Position numbers and translations under genes: made by a program
In this document: piece after piece, positions 36,073 to 46,745 of the stretch
How the letters are laid out: every line of letters starts with the position of its first letter
Position numbering within the stretch: the stretch's first letter is position 1
Notes under the pieces: model-generated
Told to the model about the DNA's origin: nothing
Databases searched by the model: none
What the model saw: only the letters and a program-made list of their open reading frames with translations
Assembly (NCBI GenBank): GCA_022478985.1
Contig: JAKSZP010004172.1
Coordinates: 1 to 64,000 of the forward strand
Direction of reading: 5' to 3'
DNA from: Massospora cicadina
Lineage: Eukaryota > Entomophthoromycota > Entomophthoromycetes > Entomophthorales > Entomophthoraceae
Length of the DNA: 64,000 bases

Positions 36073-36832
36073 GTTGAAAACTTTTTCACCAAAAAGGCTC
36101 ATTGACTTTTTACAGCCAACCTGCCTTTTTGGCAAAAAAGGTTCAACATTATATAGATGAAACAAATCTAACAAGGACTTTATAAAAATAAACTATTACT
36201 CTGTAACAAAAGTTTAAAATTGAAATTATTACAAAAAATCTACACTCAAAAAGTGAAAAAACTTAATTACATGCAAGAATCTATTATAAAATTTCAAGTC
36301 ACAAATATATATAGGTGATTTAGGGTAGGTAGCTAGGTTGTTAGGTTAGGTAGTTTAGATATATCTAAAAAGTGAATCAACTTCAATATACCTTCTTATA
36401 TTTTTAAGCAAAAAAAATTTCAATGTTGTATAAGTGAAAAAAATTTAAAGAAGACTTTTTAGAAGAAACTAATACTGTGGAACAAAAGAATTAAAATTAA
36501 AATCTATAAAAAAATATACATTTAAAAAATGGCACTTATTACATGCAAGCAATTGTTAAAAACATGAAAGTTACAAATATACATATATAGGTAGATTAGA
36601 TAGGTTAAGGTAGGGTATGGTATGGTATGGTAGGGTAGGGTATGGTAGAGTAGTTAGGTTAGTTAGGTTAGGTTACTTGAAAAAAATGAAACGACTTCTA
36701 TAATTTTTATAAATCTTTGTTTGGCATTAAAAAGCCAAAAAATACTTTTATGGTGAAAAGGCTCAGCCTTTTGCCTCCAAAAAGGCCATTTAAAAAAGTT
36801 TGATAAGCCTTTTTGGTGGAAAAAGGTTGAAC
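36073..36832. mobile_element. TIR DNA element with internal duplication
   Basis: About 760 bp. The ends are inverted: left GTTGAAAACTTTTTCACCAA, right (reversed) GTTCAACCTTTTTCCACCAA, both followed by AAAGGCT. Inside, 36149-36370 and 36423-36670 are diverged copies of one ~250-bp unit, each ending in a GGTAGGGT/GGTTAG-type short repeat. No transposase frame is present, so it is non-autonomous; the superfamily is unknown. It sits in the right LTR of gypsy B. Confidence 0.6.
36595..36677 (+). repeat. simple GGTAT/GGGTA/GGTTA repeat
   Basis: A short run of ggtagggtatggtatgg-type units grading into gttaggttagttaggtta. A smaller related run lies at 36315-36352. It is part of the TIR element's duplicated unit. 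Confidence 0.7.
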
Positions 36833-37049
36833 CAATCAACCCCATTTTATAAATGAAGACATCCCAAGAAATTTCTTTTGGTCATAATGACATTATATGT
36901 AATAATTTGATACCCGCTGACTAAAGATATCTCAGTATGAAGATTCCGCCAATGATGACACTGAAGACTATGATTTTCAAATCATTTTTACCTTTAAAAG
37001 TCCAAAATAATTTTCATTTTGCCAATGATAAAGAATGACCCAGCCAAAG

Positions 37050-37631
37050 TGTAATGGATGAAAAAACCCCAGTTTAGACCGCCATATATTAAAATAATTC
37101 TTTGGTGCACCAACAAGCAACCAAAGTAGCCTAACTGAGTAGAGAGAGGTTTGAGGCACCAAAAGCGCCAAACATTGCCTACTACTAGTTGGTTATGCAA
37201 GGTGTATGAGGGGTTGGTCTTACCCAACCCACTCAAAAAGCTCCTCAACTGGATACCCAAAAAAGACCAGCAGGTAAGTGAGGTTTGTAAACCCCAAAAC
37301 AACCTTTATTTTTATTAGGGATAATAAAAAGGGCCCACAGACAATAGCTCATCTGGGGAGCAACTGACAATGCTCTTCAGGAAGGGAACGCTAGGGTTAG
37401 AATTCTGAAGTAAGCTTCAGAATTGGTGGGTGCGCCTTATAAAGGCCGCCCCTCAGGGGCCTCACCTGAGTCATTGATTAGTCTTGTACAAGCCTAATCT
37501 ACAACTTGGGAAAGGAACAACCTGCGCCCAAAATGACTGAGCCAAAAGTAATTTTTAAATGATTCAGCTCAGATTAGGAAAATGCAAATCTGAGTCAAAA
37601 TGTAACAATTGAGATCAACTTGATTGTTACA
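37050..37631 (-). repeat. LTR of the non-autonomous element (left)
   Basis: 582 bp, from TGTAATGGATG to GATTGTTACA. It is closely similar to 38364-38945, sharing for example gcgccaaacattgcctacta and ttataaaggccgcccctcag. The latter, on the minus strand, contains a TTTATAAGG TATA-like box about 190 bp from the LTR start. Confidence 0.88.
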
Positions 37632-38363
37632 TTACCCCCCACTAGAGAAGGGCTTTTTCCCAAAGAGGGGCCCCACAGAGGAAGGCCGCCATGATGAGGG
37701 CTTCCTGGGGCGAGTTGCCTTGAGCCTCAGTAAGATTAGCCCAGATAAACTCCAGGCCCCTCAAGGGAAAAGTCAAATGGAAAGGGTGAATCAGGACTGG
37801 GCTGCCAGAATCAGCCCAACTGGCACAAGGACGCACGCCCAGCATGTGGCTGTGTTGTGCCCCCTCCCAGGCTCCCGTTGGTGATGGTATTCCCATCCTG
37901 ACCAGGAAGGCACTTTTGCCAAAAGAAGAATGAGAAGGGCGTATGGTCCAGCACAGCTGGAAAGTCCCAGCCTGAGGACGCATGCTCAGCACTTGGCTGT
38001 GTTGCGCACCACCTCCCAGGCTCCTGTTGGAGATGGCCTTCCCATCCTGACTGAAAAAGTGCTTTCTCCAATAGAAGCATGAGGGGGCGCAGTAAAGCGT
38101 GGCTGGACAACAATCCCCTTTACAAGTGGGCCATCCATTGGTGAGGGAGCCCTGATGGGACAGGATCCCTCGTGCCAACTGAATCCCTGGTGAGTGAGAG
38201 GCCCCACCGGGATTTTCAATTGGCAGTCAATTTGGGTCCAGGTTTGGCCATCAGTTACTGGCTCCCACTGGTGTTGGTTCCTTGATAACTGGGACCAAGT
38301 GACCACTGAGGTCAGCTGAACTTGGGATCAGAGTTGTGAAGTACAAATTTGACTTTAGAATAA
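37632..38363 (-). other. internal region with tandem duplication and a 178-codon open frame
   Basis: GC-rich interior. A unit of about 147 bp starting acgcacgcccagcatg (37831) is repeated from 37978 (acgcatgctcagcactt). The minus frame 37642-38178 is open for 178 codons and carries the repeat as KSAFLVRMGIPSPTGAWEGA versus KHFFSQDGKAISNRSLGGGA. It matches no domain I know. Three overlapping minus frames are open as well, so openness may reflect composition. Confidence 0.5.
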
Positions 38364-38945
38364 TGCAATGGATGGAAAAACTCCAGTTTGACCACCATAT
38401 ACTAAAATATGTCTTTGGTGCAATGACAAGCAACCAAATTAGCCTAACCAAGTAGGAAGAGGTTTGGGGCACCAAAAGCGCCAAACATTGCCTACTACTA
38501 GTTGGTTATGCAAGGTCCTCTGGGGTGTTAGTCTGAACCAACCCATTTGAAAAGCTCCTTAACTGGATACCCAAAAAGATCAACAGGTAAGTGAGGTATG
38601 AAAACCCTGAAACAACCTTTATTTTTATTAGGGATAATAAAAAGCGCCCATCAACTATAGCCCATTTAAAAAGAAAACAACAGTGCTCCCCAGGAAGTGA
38701 ATGCTAGGGTTAGAATTACAAAGTGAGCTTCAGAATTGGCAGGCGCGCCTTATAAAGGCCGCCCCTCAGGGGCCTCACCCAAGTCATTGATTAAGCTCAT
38801 ATAAGCCTAATCTACAACTTGGGCGAGGCACAACCCAGCGCCTAAAACAACTGAGCCAAAAGTATTTTTAAAACGATTTGGCTCAGATTTGTAAAATCCA
38901 AATCTGAGTCAAAATGCAACAATTGAGATGAACTCAATCATTACA
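38364..38945 (-). repeat. LTR of the non-autonomous element (right)
   Basis: 582 bp, from TGCAATGGATG to CAATCATTACA, matching the left LTR over its whole length. The first dinucleotide pair is still TG..CA. No TGG primer-binding site is evident at its inner edge. Confidence 0.88.
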
Positions 38946-39366
38946 CAAAGTACCCCAATAGAAACAATCAAACCTTACAATTATATATAACCAAAAGAGG
39001 TAATCAACCAAATTTGATGGCCATACAAACCCTGAAGTGAGGCATATGGGAGCAGCGCCATAGACTAAACCTGAAGCATATCAACATATTACCAATTCAG
39101 GTGAAGAATAATAACTTGAGGCAGAATAGCAGCCCTCAACCCAGAAGTGGGAACTGAACAAAGTTCCTAAACATCCAGGCTCAGGAATATTCACCACAAA
39201 ATGGAGCTTTTGGATACATCTAACAGTCAAATGGACACAGCAACTAAAATGGAAGTCATATTAAGTTTTACTAGGGGTTTGTGAAGCCCCTACTATATTG
39301 CAAATCCAACTCCTATTATATTATCAACTCACTTTTGTTTCATATCTTAAATTTTTACAAAAAGTA

Positions 39367-39862
39367 TGTTAGCTTTTGGCAGTTTTAATTGATTCCGCCA
39401 AATGAGTTGCTTAGGGTAAAACCCACTGAGAAACGGATGAGCAATATGAGGATCGCTGGCCCCTGATAATTAATAGTAATAAATACTTTATAAGGAGCTA
39501 TTGCCCTGACGTACCGCTCCATTTTAATAATAAACTTAATGTATACCCCGCTATTCTTTTCTACTACCCTTCTTTCTTTGTAAAAGACCCTTTCCTCATT
39601 TTCACGATCAACTATTAATTCTTGGTTTTTTTAATCAGTCTCAACCCTTCTGCTTAGTAATTCCCTATCAGCTTTGAGTTTTAGGTGTTCCATGCTATCA
39701 TTGAGGTTTGGCGGAATTCCCTTAATTCACCAAACTATTACTACTTCAATCAATTTACCTAACACCCATATAACTTCCACTCAATCTCTAGGCTCAACTC
39801 AAATCTAATTTACGATCTTCTGGAACTATAGCTTATTGTCCAGTCATATTGGAATCTCAACA
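39367..39862 (-). repeat. LTR of gypsy A (left, 3' in coding sense)
   Basis: 496 bp, from TGTTAGCTTTTGG to ATCTCAACA. It shares with the right LTR long words such as gatgagcaatatgaggatcg and gaggtttggcggaattccct. Confidence 0.9.
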
Positions 39863-41050
39863 TTACCCCCCTTGACTTGATGATAAGCTCCTATTTCTTG
39901 TATGGCCAAAGGAACTTTGCGTGTGCTCAGTTGATAATATGACCAACCAGGGATCCTTAATAGTTTATGCATCACCCCAGTCTTCTCAATTATCTCAAAC
40001 GGTCCAATCCATATGCTGGCAAGCTTTTTCCTTCTTCTAAACCCATGTTGGTCGTGGAACAGGACTTTATCTCCTACCCCAAACTGGGTGAGGCTGCTAC
40101 ATCTACATTGGTCAGTTGCTTGATCCAAAATATCTTGGCTAAACTAGTAATATATGCTTCAGTTTAGCTTTTAATCAGCGTTTTTTGTTAAGGCAGACAA
40201 ATAGTGTTGGGGCTCAACTCCACCGGTATCCTCCACACAGGGACAAAGCAATGCTGGCAACGCTGGATGTCTTCCATAAAGTAGTTGGAAAGAACTCTTG
40301 CTAGTTGACGAGTGGTAGCTAATATTCTATGTGAAGACAGCGGTGGATATTAGGGTACTCCATTCCAAAGACCAATCCTTTACAAGCTTGTGTAGAATAT
40401 TTATTAAGGTTCCATTGACCCATTCTACCATTCCATTAGATTCAGAGTGGTAGGGTGTAGTCAAGACCCTGTGGATTGCCATTAATTTATTCAATTTGGG
40501 AAGGATATGCACCGTGAAATTGGTTCCATTGTCTGAGAGGATAAATTGTGGACATCCATGTCATTGTATGACACAATCCAGAATGAACTTGGCGGTGTTG
40601 ATAGCCACTAAGTCATTGATCGCCCTTGCTTCCACCCATCCTGCCAAATGGTCAATGGCTACTATCAAATAAATGAAGCAGATTGCGCCAGTTGGCAGAG
40701 GCCCCACCACATCCAGAGAAACAGTATGCCATGCAAACTGAGGCTTAACCAGCTGGTAGGTTGTCTTTCTGTGGAACGGTATCACCACTTGGAACTGGTG
40801 ACAACAAGCAACTGTTTTGATCACATCATAGTGCATACTCTCCCAATAATCATGGGGTCACAAGGACTCCAGCATTTTTGCAACCCTCCATGACCTACCT
40901 CTCTATGAGCATGAGCATCCATAATAATTGCAGGTCTATTGGAAGGTTTTAGGAAACTCAGCATCAATTTTCCAATCTGCTTATGCAGTTCTTCATTGCA
41001 AATAAAGGTATCCCATCACAGCCCATCCATCACTTTGATCACCTGTGGTG
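39863..41050 (-). pseudogene. integrase of gypsy A
   Basis: Minus strand. The C-terminal GPY/F domain is readable at 39860-40100 (FGVGDKVLFHDQHGFRRRKK, IWIGPFEIIEK). The DDE core shows its first aspartate in SLDVVGPLPTG (about 40755-40790), its second in FILSDNGTNF (about 40510-40545) and its glutamate in ESNGMVEWVNGTL (about 40400-40440). All three catalytic residues are therefore still visible, but in frames broken by stops. Confidence 0.8.
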
Positions 41051-42430
41051 GATCATCGTGACATTTGTCCACATGCATCTTCTCATACATTATGTCTGCC
41101 AAATCTGCTGTAATAATGACTGTTGGTAATCACAAGAGACAGTCCGCGTTCTGGTGTTTTGCCCCTGGTAAGTGTACAATCTTAAAGTTATATGCTTGGA
41201 GCTTCAAGGCGCATCCCGCAAGTCATCCTTCATGTTCATGGAGATTCTGAAGCCAATACAAGGATGCATGATCTGTTACCACTTTGAATTTCACCCCGTG
41301 AAGGTATACCTGGAACTTTTTATACGTGTATATTACTGATAAGCACTCACACTCATTCACGGTGTAATTTCGTTCAGGACCTGTTAAGCTTCAGCTACAA
41401 TACGCCATGGGATGCTCCACACCGTCATCATCCTTTTGGTATAGCATGGCCCCTGCAGCGAAAAGGGAAGCATCTATTTGTATAATAAATTATTTTTCAA
41501 AATTAGGGTATTTCAAAACTGGCGTGCTAGCCAAAGTGGTTCGTAGAACATCAAAAGCATTTTGACATCATTCCATACGGTCAAAGGTGGCATTCTTCTT
41601 TAGTAGTTTAGAGAGAAAAGCCTAATACAGCTGAAGTTGGGAATGAACCAACAGTAGTAACTGACCATCCCCAAAAACACCTTAATATCGCACTTATTAC
41701 CTGTCCAAGTCATCTTGCATATAGCTTCCACCTTTGCCAACTGATGACTAAGCCCTTTGGAGTCTACTACAAACCTTAAGTATTCCAACTGTTCCTTAAA
41801 GAAGTGGCACTTTTGGGGCTTAATTTGGATGTTAGCTTCAGCGAGTTGGTGGAACACTTGTACCAGGTGATCAGGATGTTCTATGAATGTCTGCAAAAAC
41901 ACATTAATATTATCAAGGTAGACTAGAATGTAAGACAGCTTTAGATAGCCCAAAATAGTGTCCATAGCCCGCTGGAACGTACCTGGGGCGTTGCACAAAC
42001 CCTGTGGCATATGTGTAGGCTGGAACAACCCTTTCAGAATGATTTTAGTGCACTTTCTCTTGTTCCTTCGCTAACAACTCAATTTGCCAGTACCCTATAT
42101 CAATTCCATAGTGGAGAAATATCTGGCACCAACCAGCCAATCTAATGCATCATCAATTAGCAGTATCGGGCTCAAATCTTTTTTTTGTAATGCTGTTGAG
42201 CTTCTGGTAGTCAATTACTACTCGATTGGAGTCATCTTTCTTTTTGACAATTAATACCATGGACGCCCAGGGGACTCTTTGACAGCTCTAACATTCCCTG
42301 TTCAGCCAATTTGTCTATCTCAGCAGATACAACTTCCTCTGCCACCTTGGAGCGATGGATAGGCCATGACCAGATAGAAGGGTGATCCCCATGTCCAATT
42401 AATGCACAATCCTGCATGCACATCCCAAGT
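41051..42430 (-). pseudogene. RNase H and reverse transcriptase of gypsy A
   Basis: Minus strand. RNase H spans about 41060-41560 (VVTDHASLYWLQNLHEHEG, NYTVNECECL). The RT is best preserved at 41600-42028, which reads MPQGLCNAPGTFQRAMDTIL, and LEYLRFVVDSKGLS. The catalytic box reads YLDN at 41909-41920, so the second aspartate of YLDD is lost. N-terminal RT motifs follow towards 42430. Confidence 0.8.
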
Positions 42431-42699
42431 TGTGGTCATCAGATTCATAAGTGCTTTGGTATTTCTTAAACAGCTCCATCACCCTGTCCTTCTGTTCCTC
42501 CAACAGACCAGTTAAAGCCTCACGTGGAACCACAGTCATTATGCCAGATTAGGCTAATTAATGGTAGCCCGAGATCATTCCATGAACCAAAGTCATATAT
42601 CCAGTGAAGCTCAAAAATATGAACCAGATGCAGATAAGCCACCACTTGATGCCTTTGAACCCTCATAGACTCCTTCTGCAGGTTTGCTATCAACACCTT

Positions 42700-43400
42700 C
42701 ATTTCCCCTTCCCTAGTAACAGGATCCCAGGAGCCACATGGGGTTTAAGTTGCAATTGCTGATAGGTTCCCATATTATCACTGTATAGAACTTCCAAATA
42801 TCTATTTTGATCTCCATCCCTATTATGATCTGATGCCCAGAAGGTATGCTTAAAGCACTTGCAGCTTGCATAAAAATACCATTGTACTTGTAAATCTGAT
42901 TTGGAAGCGCTCAGGTCCTCCACTTCATCCACCAATATTGAACAGGAATCACCCCATCACTTTATGTAAGATTAATTTAGCTGGAGTGGATTGAGACCTT
43001 TGGTACTCCGATGGAGGTAAAGTAAATGGGGATCTGTTGGCCTAAAATACTAATGGTTTCTTCCGCCATAAAGAACACATCCCCAAATTGCCACATGAAC
43101 ACAGCTCCAATCAACATGTCATAAGATTTAATAGAAAAACCACAGCTGAAGCAGATGCCTCAACTGACTTGAACCTCAAATGCAACGTGCTGTAAGCGCC
43201 CTCCAACGCAGTGCTCTGTGCCCCACGGTTCCATACACTACTCAGTGTTCCACATCAGGCTTCAGTAAAAGCTTAGCTATGAGCTTGGTAGATATTATAT
43301 TAATGGGAATGCCATCATCATTAATTGCCCTAATTTTGATAGTTTGTACAAAAATGTCACAGTATGTACACTCTGAATAAGAAGAACCATTGGTGCTTAT
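42700..43400 (-). pseudogene. protease region of gypsy A
   Basis: Minus-strand codons near 43270-43330 read DDGIPINIISTKLIAKLLL, a retropepsin-like active-site stretch (normally DTGA..N.IS). It is the counterpart of 3520-3570 in gypsy D. Surrounding frames are broken. Confidence 0.55.
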
Positions 43401-43629
43401 TACATAAAGATCCAAGGGCTTTTATTTATTCAGAAAAGTGAGAATACCAGCGCTGACATGTGAATACTCCTGGCAATTTTCTCTACTGGAATCGCCACTT
43501 CCACCAAATCTAAAGCTTTGACATGTGTTGAAGTTTCAACTTCAACTGTACCATTTCGCTCAAATGTTTTCCAGGAGTATGGCTTTTACACCTCTCAGTA
43601 GAACTCCATATTTTGTTATTGGGGCTTCT

Positions 43630-45190
43630 AATCAGCTTGAGGCCAATATATCATAAGGGATCTGTTGAAATAATAAATTGTCAGGGTGAGTACTGGAACC
43701 AACATCAAGCAAATCATGGTAATCATCAGGGAAAACTAGGTTTGAGTTAGTGGAAATAGAGCATCCCATCTCTACTCCACTCGCCCTTTTCCCTGTTTGT
43801 TCAGGGCAACTGTTACCACATGTACATACAATTTTCCTGGACATCTAGCTGCATAATGGCCTCATTGGCTGCACACAAAACAAGCATTTGTAAATGGCAC
43901 TTATCTCTGCGTCCCACCCATAGACCCAATTCTGAAATTAATTGCTGGATTGTAATGTGGCTGAGGATGAACTGCTGAGTAAAGTGAGGGTGGAAAGAAC
44001 TTGCCATAGCGTTAAGTGTACAAGTATTCCCCAGCGGATTATAACTAAGTCATTATTGTCCCATATCTGATGGGGATTCAGTAGAGGTTGCAGAGGCTTT
44101 CCGTTTCACATTGGGAGCACTAAAAGTGATGGATAGATGGCTTAAATGACTAACGATTTTTAATAGCTCTGCATCATCCTGAATAAAGTAGGACATAGCA
44201 TTATACAGTTCTTGATATGGCTTAACAGCCTCCGTCATTGCTACGCCCACCTCCTCATTAGTTAAGATATTTGCTCCCAACAAAATATGAGCCTCAGATA
44301 TAAGCTGCTCCACAAACTCCACAAAGGACTCATTTTTTTGAAAAGATATAGTCAAAAAATCTGCCTTGTGCTGAGCCATTTTTTCCTTACACCCAAACAG
44401 ATGGATCACGGTCTCCTAAAACTCTGGGTAAGTTACAGTACTATTTGTAAGGTAGCATGTGACCTGATAAGCACCTGCAACGTCCAAAGTGGAAACAACA
44501 GTTTAGCTTTCCGCCAATTGGAAGCCCCCTTCACTGAAAATCAAACTGCTTAAATAATCTGGTTATAATTCTGTTGTGGTTAAATGGGGGCAGCTGGTCA
44601 ACCAACCCCTTCATCCCAGCACAAATATTCCATTTACGCTCTGCGCAGTATAGCCACTCTGTAGTGTCACTCAAGCAGTCAGAAAGTTGGTTAGTTTTGG
44701 CCCCCCACCAGGTGCAGTTGGTGAAAGGCCTTGGAGAGCTGCTTGGTTATAATTTTATTCTCACTTAAAAGCATTTTTGAGCCTGTAGTAGTGTATCCAA
44801 TACAAGCTTCAGTTCTGCATGTTGAGATAACTCAATAAATTGAGGTAGTACCTCATCAGGATGAGCTGGTTGTGCTATGGCATTGGCAAATATAAACTTT
44901 TACTAAGAATTTGATCAATGGTGTAACGCACTGGCTCCTTCCAATGAGCCACGAATGAGTTGGGCAACAGGATCCATGTTAAAGATCATAGGGCTGACAG
45001 GACTCCTGATACTACTCTCCTGGTGCGCGCGCTACAAGATTGGACAAGCACCCTCTGGAAGACAGTTGCAAGTATGCTTAACCCCAGCAGCATGCCTTGA
45101 CTCCAAGACAAGGTATAGAGGGAGGCAATAGCCCTCCCAAGCTCACTCTCAAAGTCCAATTCTTGTTGATTTAAGCCAAACATGGCTGCA
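43630..45190 (-). pseudogene. gag of gypsy A
   Basis: Minus strand. The zinc knuckle near 43842-43890 reads ACFVCSQ-stop-GHYAARCPG, a textbook CCHC with one stop. The capsid-like segment is open at 44053-44409 (118 codons, with NESFVEFVEQLISEAHIL). The N-terminal part lies at 44986-45183. The gag protein would coat the element RNA. Confidence 0.65.
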
Positions 45191-45759
45191 GTTAGGCAAT
45201 ATCTTTAAAATAAACCCAAATTATAAATATATGAATTTTAGGTTCTTTTATTTAATATTTAGCCAAGTTGATAGAAAACAGAACTGAGGAGCCTCCAGCT
45301 CCCAGTTCCTTCCCTATATACACATGTTAAAAGCTAAAATAAAATATAATATAAGCTTATGGTGCCAGCTTGAATGATGTTTGGTGTAAACTTTACAGCA
45401 GGATCGCGGAATCTTTACTCAATGGTTTCATGCCAGTTCTGATCCTCAACGGTTCCGCGCCAGTTCCATTTCAAATCCCAATCAAACCGTGAAACTCCCA
45501 AGCACCCATTTCATTCCATTCTCAATTCAAATCCAAATCGAATCTCAAAACTACCCATTTTACTCGTTTTCCATTTTGTTCCGACTTGGACGCCCATCTT
45601 GCTCCTTGGCCTACTCCAAGCTCCGGCCCCTTAGGCGTCCTTGCCAGAACCAACGTCCCCTCCTCCTCCATACATACAGACACAGCCTGCCCTGTCTTAC
45701 CAAAGATCAGGGCAATGTGATGCTGAGGATAGACCTCAACTGTCACAAATGGGCCTGTT
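45191..45759 (-). other. 5' leader of gypsy A
   Basis: Region between gag and the primer-binding site. It holds a small repetitive patch near 45370-45500 (ttccgcgccagttcc type) and an open minus frame 45522-45851 that runs into the LTR. I see no recognisable domain. Confidence 0.4.
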
Positions 45760-45773
45760 GTAGTGAACACCAC

Positions 45774-46266
45774 TGTTAAATTTTGGCAGATTTGATTGAT
45801 TCTAAAGAATGAGTTGCACAGGGTAAAACTCACTGAGCAGTGGATGAGCAATATGAGGATCGCTGGCCCCTGATAATTAATAATAATAAATACTTTATAA
45901 GGAGCTATTGCCCTGATGATACCACTTTATTTAATAATAAACTTACCAGCTACTATGTTACTCTTTACTATTAACTTTCTTTCTTCATATAAGAACCCCT
46001 TCCTCATTTTCACACTCAACTATTAATCCTTGGTATTCCTAATCATTCTCAGACCTTCCACTTAGTAATTTCCTATTGGCTAAAAGTTTTATGTGTCTCA
46101 TGCTATCAATGAGGTTTGGCGGAATTCCCTTGATTTGCCAAACTATGACTACTTTGATTTACCTTGCATCCATATAACTTCCACATGATATCAAGGTTCA
46201 CCTCAAATCTAATTTACAGTCCAATAGAACTATAACTTATTATCAAGTTATATCAGAATCTCAACA
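45774..46266 (-). repeat. LTR of gypsy A (right, 5' in coding sense)
   Basis: 493 bp, from TGTTAAATTTTGG to ATCTCAACA. The primer-binding site TGGTGTTCACTACA (minus strand, 45760-45773) lies directly inside it. Confidence 0.9.
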
Positions 46267-46745
46267 AAGTATAAAAATACTTTGATTTTACTTTACAAAA
46301 AAAATATTTTTCCTCAGAATCTCAATTTTATCCTTTTTTTCACTTATTTTAGTTTATGCAATCTAATTAACAAGTAATTAGTTTAAAATAAGTGGTTCAT
46401 CAGAATACAGTAGCCAGTCTGAGGTCTGCTCTGGTAGACCAGGACACTTGTTTGCATGAATATATTGGAGCTGAGCTGTCAAAGGAAAGGTTGGATAGTA
46501 TTCAGTTGTGTTCATAGCAGCTAATGTATAAAAGAACATGTGATAGATTGTTTATAAGGATTTCACAAGGGTCACAAACAGTTTCAATAAGAAATTGATG
46601 CTACAACGGGTAGCATCATAAGATGATTTCCATAGTGAGGATGATCATGTCACTTCATAAGGTCACCTTTTGTCTGATCTGCGTGGAACAGAAACCCTCC
46701 CCAGTAAGTCAGCCTTTGAAGTTAAGTGAGCCAGAGCCAATGAGC

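Larger units (their letters stand above)
37045..38950 (-). mobile_element. non-autonomous LTR element (TRIM/LARD type), TSD CAAAG
   Basis: Two 582-bp LTRs (37050-37631 and 38364-38945) enclose 732 bp. The target duplication CAAAG is perfect at 37045-37049 and 38946-38950. Read on the minus strand, the LTRs run TGTAAC..TTACA, and a polypurine tract GGGGGGTAA abuts the left-hand LTR, so the element is minus-oriented. No gag or pol is present. It is inserted in the right LTR of gypsy B. Confidence 0.88.
35875..39366 (+). repeat. right LTR of gypsy B, first three pieces, interrupted
   Basis: The pieces are 35875-36072, 36833-37049 and 38951-39366; the fourth lies at 46272-46745 beyond gypsy A. 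Each junction to an inserted element is sharp. A ~66-bp segment starting aatcaac occurs on both sides of the TIR element (35985-36050 and 36833-36900) in diverged form. Both copies align to 29716-29790 of the left LTR. Confidence 0.65.
39362..46271 (-). mobile_element. Ty3/gypsy retrotransposon A, complete with both LTRs, TSD AAGTA
   Basis: Element 39367-46266 (6.9 kb), minus strand. LTRs are 39367-39862 and 45774-46266. The target duplication AAGTA is perfect at 39362-39366 and 46267-46271. Right to left it holds a primer-binding site, gag, protease, RT, RNase H and integrase, then a polypurine tract (AAGGGGGGTAA). The LTRs are visibly diverged and the frames broken, so this is an old insertion. 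It interrupts the right LTR of gypsy B. Confidence 0.92.
29610..46745 (+). mobile_element. Ty3/gypsy retrotransposon B, plus strand, inserted in gypsy C
   Basis: Left LTR about 29610-30852 and internal region 30853-35874. The right LTR is broken into 35875-36072, 36833-37049, 38951-39366 and 46272-46745 by three later insertions. The four right-LTR pieces sum to about 1.3 kb, and in order they match the left LTR (about 1.24 kb). That is strong evidence for one interrupted LTR. The internal region encodes protease, RT, RNase H and integrase on the plus strand, all full of stops. Confidence 0.75.

Noticed and set aside
36595..36677. Telomere-like GGTTAG/GGGTA repeats
   Set aside because: Units are irregular and short, they lie inside a transposon unit that also has a smaller copy at 36315-36352, and surrounding sequence is interstitial.
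37642..38178. 178-codon frame as a captured host gene
   Set aside because: Not asserted: three overlapping frames are also open and it includes a tandem duplication, so composition can explain it. It is kept only as a question in the findings.
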